Shown in pieces: positions 17,147-26,230 of a stretch of 64,000 nucleotides of DNA. The first letter of the stretch is position 1, and every line of letters starts with the position of its first letter. Origin of the DNA: Serratia marcescens. Lineage in GTDB: Bacteria; Pseudomonadota; Gammaproteobacteria; Enterobacterales; Enterobacteriaceae. The position numbers were made by a program, and so were the translations under genes. Under the pieces are notes generated by a model. It was not told where the DNA came from. It did no database searches and saw nothing but the letters and a program-made list of their open reading frames with translations. The stretch spans positions 4,092,001-4,156,000 of the forward strand of contig NZ_JARVZZ010000001.1 in the NCBI RefSeq assembly GCF_029846115.1. The letters are read 5' to 3'.

Positions 17147-18109
17147 ATGAATGCAAATAACAATCCGCCGCAAGCCGTATTCACGCCGGTGACGCGCCAT
17201 GCCATCTTCATCGTCGCCACCCTGTCGCCCGTTCCCGCCCATCTGGCGGCGGTGCGCGCCTGGTGCGGCGACATCGCCGCCGTGGTACGTTCGGTCGGCA
17301 AACGCGCGCCGGCGGGCAACCTCACCTGCGTCTGCGGCTTCGGCTCCGAAGCCTGGGATACGCTGTTTGGCGCGCCGCGCCCTCGCCAGTTGCATCCGTT
17401 CAGCCCGATCGGCAGCGGGGAACGCGTCGCCGTCGCCACGCCCGGCGACATCCTGCTGCATATCCGCGCTGATGAAATGGATCTGTGTTTCGAACTGGCC
17501 TCGCAGCTGGTCGGCAAGCTCGGCGACGCCGTGACGGTGGTCGAAGAGGTACACGGCTTCCGTTACTTCGATCAGCGCGCCATGATTGGCTTCGTCGACG
17601 GCACGGAGAATCCGGAGGGACACGAAGCCTACGACTATACGGTTATCGGCGACGAAGACGCGGCGTTCAGCGGCGGCAGCTATGTGCTGGTGCAAAAATA
17701 CCTGCACGATATGCAGGGCTGGAATTCGCTCAGCGTGGAAACGCAGGAGAAGATCATCGGCCGCCATAAGCAGTCCAACATCGAGCTGGATGAAGCGGTC
17801 AAACCGTCGTCATCGCACAGTTCGCTGACCACCATCACCGACGAGCAAGGCAACGAGGTGAAAATTCTGCGCGACAACATGCCGTTCGGTCGCCCCGGCC
17901 TGCGCGAATTCGGCACCTACTTTATCGGCTATGCGCGCTCCCCGCAGCCGATCGAGCAGATGCTGGAAAACATGTTCATCGGCCGCCCGGCCGGCAACTA
18001 CGATCGGCTGCTCGATTTCAGCCACGCGGTGAGCGGCACCCTGTTCTTCGTGCCTTCCGCCCCGCTGCTGGAAGCGCTGGCCGATCGCAGCGGCGCCGAA
18101 CTGCACTGA
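17147..18109 (+). CDS. yfeX: Dyp-type haem peroxidase (YfeX-like)
   Basis: A 320-residue dye-decolourising peroxidase. The distal-side motif GFVDGTENPEG (Asp-Gly-Thr-Glu-Asn, about residues 147-157) and the following region with conserved haem-ligand His (RHKQSNIELDE) and RPGLREFGTYFIGYARS are characteristic. VQKYLHDMQGWNSLS also matches YfeX. It oxidises porphyrinogens and other substrates with hydrogen peroxide in the cytoplasm. It is about 20 residues longer than Escherichia YfeX at the N terminus (MNANNNPPQAVF). It ends convergently with arsC. Confidence 0.88.
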   Translation: MNANNNPPQAVFTPVTRHAIFIVATLSPVPAHLAAVRAWCGDIAAVVRSVGKRAPAGNLTCVCGFGSEAWDTLFGAPRPRQLHPFSPIGSGERVAVATPGDILLHIRADEMDLCFELASQLVGKLGDAVTVVEEVHGFRYFDQRAMIGFVDGTENPEGHEAYDYTVIGDEDAAFSGGSYVLVQKYLHDMQGWNSLSVETQEKIIGRHKQSNIELDEAVKPSSSHSSLTTITDEQGNEVKILRDNMPFGRPGLREFGTYFIGYARSPQPIEQMLENMFIGRPAGNYDRLLDFSHAVSGTLFFVPSAPLLEALADRSGAELH

Positions 18110-18119
18110 TTTTGCCAGG

Positions 18120-18166
18120 GCGCAGGGCCGCAGCGATCAGCCTTTGGTTATCCTGCGGCCCTGCGC
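18120..18166. terminator. long inverted repeat between yfeX and arsC ends
   Basis: GCGCAGGGCCGCAG (18120-18133) and CTGCGGCCCTGCGC (18153-18166) are perfect 14-bp complements with a 19-base loop. The right arm lies in the last codons of arsC. No U-run is seen; it may mark the 3' ends of both convergent transcripts. Confidence 0.5.
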
Positions 18167-18568
18167 ATCGATCACCGGCTCCCCATCCTCTTTGCTGAAG
18201 GCCCCGCGCTGCGGATCCGGCAGAATATCCAACACCGCCTCCGATGGCCGGCACAGACGCGTGCCGAGCGGTGTCACCACAATGGGTCGATTGATCAGGA
18301 TCGGCTGTTGCAGCATGAAGTCGATCAGTTGCTCATCGTTCCAACCGGTCTCGTCCAGTTTCAACTCGGCGTAAGGCTCGACGTTTTTACGCAGCAGCGC
18401 GCGCGGTGTCATGCCCATCTCGGCCAGTAGCGCAACCAACCGTTCGCGGCTGGGAGGCGTTTCCAGATACAAAATCACCTCAGGCTCAGCGCCGCTGTTG
18501 CGGATCAGCGCCAACGTGTTGCGCGACGTGCCGCAAGCCGGGTTGTGATAAATCTTGATACTGCTCAT
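18137..18568 (-). CDS. arsC: glutaredoxin-dependent arsenate reductase ArsC
   Basis: A 143-residue ArsC of the Escherichia plasmid type. IKIYHNPACGTSRNTLALIR contains the catalytic Cys (about residue 12) and anion-binding HNPACGTSR loop; arginines in ILINRPIVVTPLGTRLCRP fit the substrate-binding Arg positions. It reduces arsenate to arsenite using glutathione/glutaredoxin. The ATG at 18568 follows GGAG. It is the last gene of arsR-arsB-arsC, 14 bases after arsB. Confidence 0.95.
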   Translation of the reverse strand: MSSIKIYHNPACGTSRNTLALIRNSGAEPEVILYLETPPSRERLVALLAEMGMTPRALLRKNVEPYAELKLDETGWNDEQLIDFMLQQPILINRPIVVTPLGTRLCRPSEAVLDILPDPQRGAFSKEDGEPVIDAQGRRITKG

Positions 18569-18582
18569 GACAGTTTCTCCGG

Positions 18583-19872
18583 TTAGGGTAAAACGGACAG
18601 CCGCAGCGCCAGCGCGGCCAGGGTGACGAACAGGATCGGCAGCGTCATCACCAGCCCCACGCGGAAATAATAGCCCCAGGTAATGACGATGTTCTTCCTT
18701 GCCAACACATGCAGCCACAGCAACGTGGCCAGGCTGCCGATCGGGGTGATTTTGGGGCCGAGATCGCTGCCGATGACGTTGGCGTAAATCATCGCCTGCT
18801 TGATGACGCCTTCCGCACTGCTGCCGTCGATTGACAACGCCCCCACCAGCACCGTTGGCATGTTATTCATGACGGAAGAGAGAAACGCGCTCAGGAAGCC
18901 GGTGCCGAGCGTCGCCGTCCATAGCCCCTGCCGCGCCAGCACGTCCAACACGCCTGAAAGCAGTTCGGTCAAGCCGGCGTTGCGCAGCCCGTAGACCACC
19001 AGATACATGCCCAGCGAGAAAATCACGATCTGCCAGGGTGCCCCGCGCAGCACTTTACCGGTATTGATCGTCCGTCCACGTTTCGCCACCGCCAACAGAA
19101 TCAGCGCGCCGCAAGCAGCGACCAAACTTACCGGCACACCGAGCGGCTCCAGGGCGAAGAAGCCAATCAGCAACAGTGCCAATACCGCCCAGCCGGTTCG
19201 GAAAGTCGCACGATCGCGAATCGCTTCTTGGGGTATGGGTAAACGCGTCAACGCGTAGCGCCGCGGAATATCCTTGCGAAAGAACAGATGCAACATCACC
19301 AGGGTCGCCGCCACAGCGGCAAGGTTGACCGGCACCATCACCGCCGCATACTCCGTAAAGCCCAGCCGGAAGAAATCCGCCGAAACGATATTCACCAGAT
19401 TGGACACCACCAGCGGCAGGCTGGCGGTATCGGCGATAAAGCCCGCCGCCATGACGAAAGCCAGCACCGCCGCAGGGCGAAAGCCGAGCGCCGACAGCAT
19501 GGCGATCACGATCGGCGTAAGGATTAACGCGGCGCCGTCGTTCGCGAACAGCGCCGCCACCACGGCCCCCAGCAGCAGCATGTAGGTAAACAGCCATCGG
19601 CCTTTGCCGTTGCCCCAGCGCGCGACGTGCAAGGCGGTCCAGGCAAAGAAGCCGCTCTCATCCAGCAGCAGGCTGATGATGATGACGGCGATAAAGGTTG
19701 CAGTCGCATTCCAGACTATCTGCCACACCACGGGAATATCGCCGACGTGCACCACGCCGCTCAGTAATGCCAATCCCGCGCCGAACGCTGCGCTCCAGCC
19801 GATGCCCAGCCCTCTCGGTTGCCAGATCACCAAGGCCAACGTCAGAATAAAGATCGCCCCTGCCACTATCAT
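18583..19872 (-). CDS. arsB: arsenite efflux pump ArsB
   Basis: A 429-residue polytopic inner membrane protein, exactly the ArsB length, with about 12 hydrophobic helices. [57 protein letters not shown] and [19 protein letters not shown] are hallmark ArsB segments (ion-transporter superfamily with NDG/NN motifs). It expels arsenite and antimonite. It sits between arsR and arsC on the minus strand with 69 bases from arsR. Confidence 0.95.
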   Translation of the reverse strand: MIVAGAIFILTLALVIWQPRGLGIGWSAAFGAGLALLSGVVHVGDIPVVWQIVWNATATFIAVIIISLLLDESGFFAWTALHVARWGNGKGRWLFTYMLLLGAVVAALFANDGAALILTPIVIAMLSALGFRPAAVLAFVMAAGFIADTASLPLVVSNLVNIVSADFFRLGFTEYAAVMVPVNLAAVAATLVMLHLFFRKDIPRRYALTRLPIPQEAIRDRATFRTGWAVLALLLIGFFALEPLGVPVSLVAACGALILLAVAKRGRTINTGKVLRGAPWQIVIFSLGMYLVVYGLRNAGLTELLSGVLDVLARQGLWTATLGTGFLSAFLSSVMNNMPTVLVGALSIDGSSAEGVIKQAMIYANVIGSDLGPKITPIGSLATLLWLHVLARKNIVITWGYYFRVGLVMTLPILFVTLAALALRLSVLP

Positions 19873-19941
19873 CGCCGTCTCACTGCCTCTTCAAATTTAC
19901 ATATATGTTTTTTCAAATGTGTTTGCGCAAATTTTTTACCG

Positions 19942-20268
19942 TTACGGGCAGCCTCTCGCTACGCGTTGCGCCAACGCCATCATCTGTTCTGGCCGGCACT
20001 GATAAGCCTGCTCAATAATCCCCGCCGTCCAGGCAGGCATATGCGGTGACAGGCGATAATGTATCCACTTGCCATCGCGCCGATCGAGCAATAGCCCGCT
20101 TTCACGCAACATCGCCAGATGCCTTGAAATTTTGGGTTGCGGCAGCGCCAATGCGCCCGACAACTCGCACACGCACAGCTCGCCGGCGTGTCGCAGCAAC
20201 AGCACCAGCGTCAGACGCGTCTCGTCCGACAGGTTTTTAAACAACTTCAGCGGCGTCAATGACGTCAT
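19942..20268 (-). CDS. arsR: arsenical-resistance repressor ArsR
   Basis: A 108-residue ArsR/SmtB winged-helix repressor. LFKNLSDETRLTLVLLLRHA opens the fold, ELCVCELSGALALPQPKISR contains the arsenite-sensing Cys-Val-Cys in the recognition region, and HLAMLRESGLLLDRRDGKW is the following wing. It should leave DNA when As(III) or Sb(III) binds, releasing arsRBC. GGGAG precedes the ATG at 20268. Confidence 0.95.
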   Translation of the reverse strand: MTSLTPLKLFKNLSDETRLTLVLLLRHAGELCVCELSGALALPQPKISRHLAMLRESGLLLDRRDGKWIHYRLSPHMPAWTAGIIEQAYQCRPEQMMALAQRVARGCP

Positions 20269-20325
20269 GTCGCACTCCCGTTAACCTTATCTTCTTCACA
20301 AATCGCTCGTGAAGATACCACCTTC

Positions 20326-20345
20326 ATATTCGAAAAAACAAATAT
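20326..20345 (-). promoter_or_regulatory. candidate ArsR operator
   Basis: ATATT-N10-AATAT (ATATTCGAAAAAACAAATAT) is a dyad 57 bases before arsR. It resembles the T/A-rich operator with TTCG known from arsR promoters. Confidence 0.5.
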
Positions 20346-20418
20346 AAAACACAAAGCGTTGTCCCCCTCGCCGAGGCATATACTTATCTTTATGCCGTTC
20401 TTGCAGGAAGGAGGCACC

Positions 20419-21528
20419 ATGCCGCTCACATTCAAACGTTCGCAAAGGCTCTCCATCGGCACTGAAATAGAGCTGCAGCTGGTCGATGACGAGCACTACG
20501 ATCTTACGGATCGGGCCGATCGGGTGATCAGCGCGGTCGGCGACCGCCGGCGCGTCAAACATGAGCTCACCAAATCGATGGTGGAGCTGAACAGCTCGGT
20601 GCACCGCGATCTCGGTGAGCTGCACGCCGAACTGCGCGCCCTGACCCATACCGTCCGGCGCAGCGCGCAGCACCTGGGCTGTGACGTCTGCGGCGGTGGC
20701 CGCCACCTGAGCAACGACTGGCGCAAGCAGGTCATCAGCGACAGCGCGCGCTACAGGCAGTTGGCCAGCCGCTTTGGCTACCTCTCCAAGCTGGCCTGCG
20801 TGTTCGGCCAACACATTCACCTCGGCGTCAACGACGGGGACGAGGCGATGTACCTGTGCCATGCGCTGACGCCCTATTTTCCGCAGCTGATCGCGCTCAG
20901 CGCCTCGTCGCCGCTGTATCAGGGCGTCGACACGCACTTTGCCAGCTCCCGTTTCAGCGCGCAGAATTCCTTCCCCAACTACGGATGCCTGGAACACATC
21001 TACAGCTGGCGCGAATTCAACGCCTACTACGAACGGCTGAACGCCGCCGGCGTGATTGAAAGCGTCAAGGATATTTACTGGGATGCGCGGCCAAAACCGG
21101 AGCTGGGCACGGTGGAGATCCGCATCTGCGATACGCCGCTGCGCCTCGCGCACGCCGTGCTGCTGGTCGGTTACTGCCGCCTGCTGGCTGATTTTCTGTT
21201 GCAACACCGCTCGCCGATCGCGCCGGAATACGATGCCTTCACCCATTACAACAAGATCAACGCCTATCGCAGCGGTTTCGCCGCCGAATACGTCGATCCC
21301 GCGACGCTGCGCCGCAGCAGCCTGACCGCTCACATCCTGCACACGCTCGAAGCGCTGAGCGGTTTCGCCGAGCGACAGGAGGATCGGGCCGTGCTGCAGG
21401 CGGTCGAGCGTCATGTCCGCCAGGGCATCAGCGATTCGGAGCATATCCGCCAGATGTTGCACAACGGCCTGCCGCAGGCTCAGGTGATCAAGCGCCTGTG
21501 CGACGAGCTATTGCAACCGGCAAGTTAA
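20419..21528 (+). CDS. YbdK-type carboxylate-amine ligase (GCS2 family)
   Basis: A 369-residue member of the glutamate-cysteine ligase 2 (YbdK) family. LSIGTEIELQLVD near the start is the conserved ATP-grasp-like motif, HLSNDWRKQVISDS and FGQHIHLGVNDGDEAM the His-rich core (about residues 135-150), and PELGTVEIRICDTPL the glutamate-binding segment. Family members make gamma-glutamyl peptides weakly in vitro; the real substrate is not known. The ATG at 20419 has an excellent AGGAAGGAGG upstream; the longer TTG start is rejected. It is divergent from arsR. Confidence 0.85.
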   Translation: MPLTFKRSQRLSIGTEIELQLVDDEHYDLTDRADRVISAVGDRRRVKHELTKSMVELNSSVHRDLGELHAELRALTHTVRRSAQHLGCDVCGGGRHLSNDWRKQVISDSARYRQLASRFGYLSKLACVFGQHIHLGVNDGDEAMYLCHALTPYFPQLIALSASSPLYQGVDTHFASSRFSAQNSFPNYGCLEHIYSWREFNAYYERLNAAGVIESVKDIYWDARPKPELGTVEIRICDTPLRLAHAVLLVGYCRLLADFLLQHRSPIAPEYDAFTHYNKINAYRSGFAAEYVDPATLRRSSLTAHILHTLEALSGFAERQEDRAVLQAVERHVRQGISDSEHIRQMLHNGLPQAQVIKRLCDELLQPAS

Positions 21529-21623
21529 GTTTCAGCTATCGATTCCATACGCTAAAGCCACTGTTCATTATGTGCTCTTTCGCTACAATCGTGAGCACAG
21601 ACATTCACCGTATCGAGGACACC

Positions 21624-21803
21624 ATGTACAACTTCTCCCGCTATCAGGCAAAAGAACTGGCGCTGGCTTACATGAGCGGCAAAAAACACGATCTGTCGCC
21701 GCAGGAATTTTTGCAGCAGCTGAAAAGCAGCGAACGTTCGTTTGAGCACCTGCTGAAACACGGCAGCGAAATGCCGCGTGACGTTCTGGTTAAAAGCTTC
21801 TGA
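21624..21803 (+). CDS. small conserved-looking protein
   Basis: A 59-residue soluble protein with even amphipathic composition and no membrane segment (YNFSRYQAKELALAYMSGKK, then SPQEFLQQLKSSERSFEHLL). TCGAGG precedes the ATG and a strong hairpin follows the stop. It looks like a genuinely translated small protein, probably helical. I do not recognise its family. Confidence 0.6.
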   Translation: MYNFSRYQAKELALAYMSGKKHDLSPQEFLQQLKSSERSFEHLLKHGSEMPRDVLVKSF

Positions 21804-21805
21804 AC

Positions 21806-21825
21806 GGCCGGTCGCCGGCCATTTT
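21806..21825 (+). terminator. terminator after small gene
   Basis: GGCCGG-TCG-CCGGCC stem immediately after the stop codon, followed by ATTTTCC. Confidence 0.65.
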
Positions 21826-21931
21826 CCCTCTACGCCGCCGGTGGCGAGCCTGACAGGCCCGCGCATTCCCGGCCGTTCATCCCCCACTCCTCGCCCTGCC
21901 TCGTTTCGTCTTCACAGGCGAAAATCTGATA

Positions 21932-21982
21932 AATTCGCATCCACAGGCGAATTATTGACATATTCGTATCCAGGTGCGAATT
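21932..21982 (+). promoter_or_regulatory. tandem operator-like palindromes and promoter of the SatD-like operon
   Basis: Two related 22-bp imperfect palindromes, AATTCGCATCCACAGGCGAATT (21932-21953, given here as two TTCGC/GCGAA arms) and TATTCG...GCGAATT (21961-21982), lie 29 bases apart. TTGACA at 21955-21960 between them is a perfect -35 hexamer, so the second palindrome occupies the -35/-10 spacer. This is a textbook repressor arrangement; the nearest regulator candidate is the protein at 22017. Confidence 0.6.
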
Positions 21983-22016
21983 TATAGCCATCCCTCTGCA
22001 CACAACGGAACACGCC

Positions 22017-22613
22017 ATGCCGATGCCAATCAGCGTTATCAGCGGCGATCTGGTCGATTCTCGCCGGTCAGACACCGTCAACTACCTCAATGGGCTGCAT
22101 CGCCTGCTCGATCGGCTGCAGCGCGACGGGCGGCTGCATCAGGTGGAAATCTTTCGCGGCGATGCCTTCCAGGCACAGGCCGCCCCGGAGGACGGGCTGT
22201 TGCTGGCGGTGTACATTCGCCTCGCGCTGCGGGCGATGGGCGCCGCACACTGGGATGCGCGCATCGCCATCGGGCTGGGCAGCCAACGGCCCGACGCCAC
22301 CGGTTACGGCAGTGCCTTTATCAACTCCGGCAGCGCGCTGGACGCCATGGTAAAAAATTGTCGGCTGGCTCTGAAAACCGACAACGATCGGACAAACGCC
22401 ATTGTCAGCGATCTGCTGCCAATGTTAGATCATGTGATTGGCCACCTGTCACAGGCCGAAGCGCGCATCGTCCAGACGAGAATGTTCGCCGACAGCGGCG
22501 CCGCCGTGGCGGACCAACTGCAGAAAGCCGCCTCCACGGTTTCCGCCGCGCTAAAACGCGCGGCCTACGAGGAAATCATGCGGTTTATTCACGCCATTAA
22601 CAGGATCGTCTGA
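22017..22613 (+). CDS. SatD-like protein with C-terminal helix-turn-helix
   Basis: A 198-residue protein beginning ISVISGDLVDSRR, with FRGDAFQAQAAPEDGLLLAV, IRLALRAMG and IAIGLGSQRPDATGYGSAFI, features I associate with the SatD family. The last third (SQAEARIVQTRMFADSGAAV to ALKRAAYEEIMRFI) reads like a sigma-region-4 helix-turn-helix. It starts 3 bases before the next gene's start region and pairs with a DUF3307 membrane protein, an association seen elsewhere for SatD. Biochemical function is unknown; autoregulation through the palindromes upstream is an inference. Confidence 0.6.
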   Translation: MPMPISVISGDLVDSRRSDTVNYLNGLHRLLDRLQRDGRLHQVEIFRGDAFQAQAAPEDGLLLAVYIRLALRAMGAAHWDARIAIGLGSQRPDATGYGSAFINSGSALDAMVKNCRLALKTDNDRTNAIVSDLLPMLDHVIGHLSQAEARIVQTRMFADSGAAVADQLQKAASTVSAALKRAAYEEIMRFIHAINRIV

Positions 22614-22615
22614 CT

Positions 22616-23389
22616 ATGGATCTGACCTATGCGCCCTTGCTGGCCTGGCTGTTGCTCGTCCACCTGCTGGCGGATTTTCCGCTGCAGCCGCTGAGTTGGG
22701 TGGAAGATAAAATCCAGCATCGCGCACGTTCACGTTTTCTGGTGTTGCACGCATTGCTGCACGGGGTGCTGGCCGCCTGGGTGGTGGCCGGTTTCGGCCT
22801 GCTGCACGGCGGGCTTTCTTCACTTCAGGTGCTGGCCAGCCTGCTGGTCATCGCCGTCAGCCACTACCTGATCGATTTGCTGAAAGTCACCGCGATGAAC
22901 CGCCTGAGCCCGGCCCGCAGTTTCCTGCTCGATCAGGGATTGCATCTGGCGGTGATCGCCTTGCTGTGGCTGGGGCTGACGCCGAATGCCGGTGAACTGA
23001 TCGCCGCGCTGGGGCGGCAACTGGGGCGTTGGCAAACCGGCCTGGTGCTGGTGGCCTACAGCCTGATTTATCTGCCGATGAGCCTGCTGATCGGGCAACT
23101 GCTGGCGCACTGGACGCCGCAAATGCCGCCTTCGGCCAAGGCCGACAACGACTCACTGCTGCGCGCGGGCAAACAGATTGGCTATCTGGAGAGAACGCTG
23201 ATCCTGACCTTTGTGCTGCTGGGGCAAATCCCGGCGATCGGTTTTTTGCTGGCGGCCAAATCTATCTTCCGTTTCGGCGATCTGCGCCAGAGCGACGATA
23301 AGATGCGCACCGAGTATGTGCTGCTCGGCACGCTTTTTTCCTTCACGCTGACCATCATGCTCGGCCTGCTGGTCAACAAACTGCTGTAG
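22616..23389 (+). CDS. DUF3307 membrane protein
   Basis: A 257-residue integral membrane protein. LLLVHLLADFPLQPLSWVEDK at the start (about residues 10-30) with its His-Leu-Leu-Ala-Asp-Phe motif and HALLHGVLAAWV are typical of DUF3307. About seven hydrophobic helices are visible, with a charged loop PSAKADNDSLLRAGKQIGYLE in the middle of the second half. It begins 2 bases after the SatD-like stop, so the two are translationally coupled. No function is established. Confidence 0.75.
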   Translation: MDLTYAPLLAWLLLVHLLADFPLQPLSWVEDKIQHRARSRFLVLHALLHGVLAAWVVAGFGLLHGGLSSLQVLASLLVIAVSHYLIDLLKVTAMNRLSPARSFLLDQGLHLAVIALLWLGLTPNAGELIAALGRQLGRWQTGLVLVAYSLIYLPMSLLIGQLLAHWTPQMPPSAKADNDSLLRAGKQIGYLERTLILTFVLLGQIPAIGFLLAAKSIFRFGDLRQSDDKMRTEYVLLGTLFSFTLTIMLGLLVNKLL

Positions 23390-23394
23390 CGGTG

Positions 23395-23418
23395 CGGGGG
23401 CGAAGAATTTCGCCCCCG
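23395..23418. terminator. hairpin between convergent DUF3307 and mgtA genes
   Basis: CGGGGGCGAA-GAAT-TTCGCCCCCG, a perfect 10-bp stem centred between the two stop codons; probably serves both strands although no long U-run follows. Confidence 0.6.
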
Positions 23419-23437
23419 AAGTGAATACCGAGACGGC

Positions 23438-26137
23438 TTAGAGCCACTCGCCGAAGCGGCGGATGTAGAAACGCTTCATCAACTGCGCGACCACGCAGTA
23501 GCTGACCAGCGTAGCGGCCAACCACGGGAAGTATTCCCACGGCAGCGGCTGCAGGCCAACCAAGGCGCCGAGCGGCGAGAACGGAATGTAGATGCCGAGC
23601 GCCATCACCAACCCGGTGGTCAGCAATACCGGCAGCGCCGCGGTGCTCTGAATGAACGGGATCTTCTGGGTGCGCAGCATATGCACCACCAGCGTTTGCG
23701 ACAGCAACCCCTCAATGAACCAACCGGACTGGAACAGCGCCTGGTGTTCCACGCTGTTGGCGGCGAACACGTACCACATCAGCGCATACGTCGTGATATC
23801 GAAGATTGACGAGGTCGGCCCAATCCACAGCATAAAGCGCCCGATGTTTTTGGAGTCCCACTTGCGCGGCTTGCGCAGGAACTCTTTGTCCATCTTGTCC
23901 CACGGCAGCGACAGCTGGGAAATATCGTACATCAGGTTTTGAATCAACAGGTGGATCGCCAGCATCGGCAGGAACGGGATGAAGGCGCTGGCCACCAGCA
24001 CCGAGAACACGTTGCCGAAGTTGGAGCTGGCGGTCATGTTCAGGTACTTGATGATATTGCCGAAGGTCTCGCGCCCTTTGATCACCCCCTCTTCCAGCAC
24101 CATCAGGTTCTTTTCCAACAGGATGATGTCCGCCGACTCCTTGGCGATATCGGTGCCGGTGTCGACCGAAATGCCGACGTCGGCATCGCGCAGCGCCGGC
24201 GCATCGTTGATGCCGTCGCCGAGGAAGCCGACGGTATGGCCGTTGGCCTGCAGCATTTTCAGCACCCGCGATTTTTGCAGCGGCGTCAGCTTGGTGAAGA
24301 CCGTGCGCTGTTCCACTTCGCGCGCCAGCTCTTCGTCATCCATCTGTTCAATCTGCAGCCCGGAGAGCGGTTCACCCGGCTCCAGCCCGACGTCGCGGCA
24401 AATCTTGCAGGTGATCACCGGGTTGTCGCCGGTCAGCACCTTCACCGTCACGCCATTTTCCTGCAGCGCGGCGATCGCTTGCTGCGCACTCTCCTTCGGC
24501 GGATCGAGGAAGGTCAGCAGCCCTTGCACCACCATGTCGCGCTCGTCGGCCACGCTCAGCGGGTCGGCCGGGCGTTGCGCGTCCAGCTCGCGCGTCGCCA
24601 GCACCAGCACGCGGAAACCGTCTTCGTTATACTCGCGGGCCAGCGCCTGCAACGCCGCACGGCGCGCGTCGTCCAGTTCCAGCGTTTTGTCGCCTTCACG
24701 CACGTGAGTGGCGATCTCCAGCATCTCCTCTACCGCGCCCTTACAGATCAGCTGCTGCTTGCCATTTTCGTCCGCCACCACGATCGACAAACGGCGGCGC
24801 ACGAAGTCGAACGGCAGCTCATCCACCTTGCTGAAACGCCCCAGGGCTTCGATCCCCGGTTTGCCGCGCCCGAAGCGGATCACCGCCTGGTCCATCAGGT
24901 TCTTCATGCCGCTCTGATGGAAGCTGTTCAGCCAGGCCAGGTGCAGCACCTCGTTATCCCTCGCGCCAGTGACGTCGATGTGATGCTCGAGAATGATGCG
25001 GTCCTGGGTCAGCGTGCCGGTCTTGTCGGTGCAGAGCACGTCCATGGCGCCGAAGTTCTGAATGGCGTTCAGGCGCTTCACCACCACCTTGCGGCGCGAC
25101 ATGGCGATCGCCCCTTTCGCCAGGTTGGAGCTGACGATCATCGGCAGCATTTCCGGCGTCAGGCCGACCGCCACCGCCAGGGCGAACAGCGCCGCCTCGC
25201 TCCAGTCGCCTTTGGTGAAACCGTTGATCAGCAACACCACCGGCACCATCACCAACATGAAGCGAATCAGCAGCCAGCTAACGCTGTTCACCCCGCGATC
25301 GAACGCGGTTTGCGCCCGCGAACCGACGATCGATTTAGCCAACGAGCCGAAGTAGGTGCGCCCGCCGGTTGCCACCACCACCGCCGTAGCGGTGCCGCTG
25401 GCGACGTTGGTGCCCATCAGGCAGATGTTGGAGAGCTCAAGCAGCGCGTTCTCGCTGGACACTTCCCCTTCGCTCGACTTCTGCGCCACGTTGCCCATCG
25501 CATCGTATTTCTCAATCGGGATCGCTTCGCCGGTCAGAATCGCCTGGCTGATGAACAGATCGCGCGAAGCGATAAGACGCACGTCGGCCGGCACCATGTC
25601 ACCGGCGGAGAGCTGGATGATATCTCCCGGCACCAGTTCGCGGATCGGCACTTCCAGCGTCAACGGATGCGCACTGTAGCTGCTGCGGCGCAGCACCGTG
25701 GCGGTGGTGCGCACCATCGACTTCAGCGCTTCCGCCGCCTTGTTGGTGCGGTACTCTTGCCAAAAACGCAGCAGCCCGCTCAACGTGACCATGGTCAGAA
25801 TGATAATAACGCCGGTGAGTTCAGTTTCTTCACCGCTCTGGCGCGGCAGCCAATAATCGGTAAAGAAACTGATCGCAGCCAGCACCATCAGCACGAAGAT
25901 AAACGGGTTGTTGAAAGCCTTGATCAGCTGAATCAAGGCATGCGGCGCCTTATCGTGGGCGACCTGGTTGGCGCCGAACTGCTCCAACCGTTCATCGGCG
26001 TCGTCCTGGGTCAAGCCGTTGCGGTTGCACTTCAGGTTCGCCAGCGTTTGGGCTATGCTGTTGGTCGCCTCTTGCGCAATGGCGTAGGTCACCGCGTCTT
26101 TATCACGGCGACGCGTTCTTTCATTAATCTGAGTCAT
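23438..26137 (-). CDS. mgtA: magnesium-translocating P-type ATPase (MgtA/MgtB)
   Basis: An 899-residue P3-type ATPase importing Mg2+. LSAGDMVPADVRLIASRDLF is the actuator region, ILTGEAIPIEK the TGE loop, DVLCTDKTGTLTQDRIILEH the phosphorylated Asp, and GFLGDGINDAPALRDADVGI the hinge; PEMLPMIVSSNLAKGA and MTASSNFGNVFSVLVASAF are membrane segments with the N/ENF-type residues of Mg pumps. The N terminus (about 100 residues) differs from Escherichia MgtA. It follows mgtC on the same strand after a 243-base gap that holds an acidic 16-codon ORF and alternative hairpins, so it is likely under leader control by Mg2+ as well as PhoP. Confidence 0.95.
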   Translation of the reverse strand: MTQINERTRRRDKDAVTYAIAQEATNSIAQTLANLKCNRNGLTQDDADERLEQFGANQVAHDKAPHALIQLIKAFNNPFIFVLMVLAAISFFTDYWLPRQSGEETELTGVIIILTMVTLSGLLRFWQEYRTNKAAEALKSMVRTTATVLRRSSYSAHPLTLEVPIRELVPGDIIQLSAGDMVPADVRLIASRDLFISQAILTGEAIPIEKYDAMGNVAQKSSEGEVSSENALLELSNICLMGTNVASGTATAVVVATGGRTYFGSLAKSIVGSRAQTAFDRGVNSVSWLLIRFMLVMVPVVLLINGFTKGDWSEAALFALAVAVGLTPEMLPMIVSSNLAKGAIAMSRRKVVVKRLNAIQNFGAMDVLCTDKTGTLTQDRIILEHHIDVTGARDNEVLHLAWLNSFHQSGMKNLMDQAVIRFGRGKPGIEALGRFSKVDELPFDFVRRRLSIVVADENGKQQLICKGAVEEMLEIATHVREGDKTLELDDARRAALQALAREYNEDGFRVLVLATRELDAQRPADPLSVADERDMVVQGLLTFLDPPKESAQQAIAALQENGVTVKVLTGDNPVITCKICRDVGLEPGEPLSGLQIEQMDDEELAREVEQRTVFTKLTPLQKSRVLKMLQANGHTVGFLGDGINDAPALRDADVGISVDTGTDIAKESADIILLEKNLMVLEEGVIKGRETFGNIIKYLNMTASSNFGNVFSVLVASAFIPFLPMLAIHLLIQNLMYDISQLSLPWDKMDKEFLRKPRKWDSKNIGRFMLWIGPTSSIFDITTYALMWYVFAANSVEHQALFQSGWFIEGLLSQTLVVHMLRTQKIPFIQSTAALPVLLTTGLVMALGIYIPFSPLGALVGLQPLPWEYFPWLAATLVSYCVVAQLMKRFYIRRFGEWL

Positions 26138-26230
26138 AACGCTATTCTCTTATTTTCGTTCTGCGCACAGGGAGATCCCGCCCGATAAACAGGTGACTCT
26201 GCGCAGAGTGGAATTTTTTAATTAGCGTGA

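Noticed and set aside
20296..21462. 388-residue minus-strand ORF antisense to the YbdK-type gene
   Set aside because: Runs opposite a clear family member and has Gln/Arg/Val-rich shadow composition.
23939..26188. 749-residue plus-strand ORF antisense to mgtA
   Set aside because: His/Gln/Arg-rich translation is the mirror of a high-GC coding frame; no start site and no recognisable domain.
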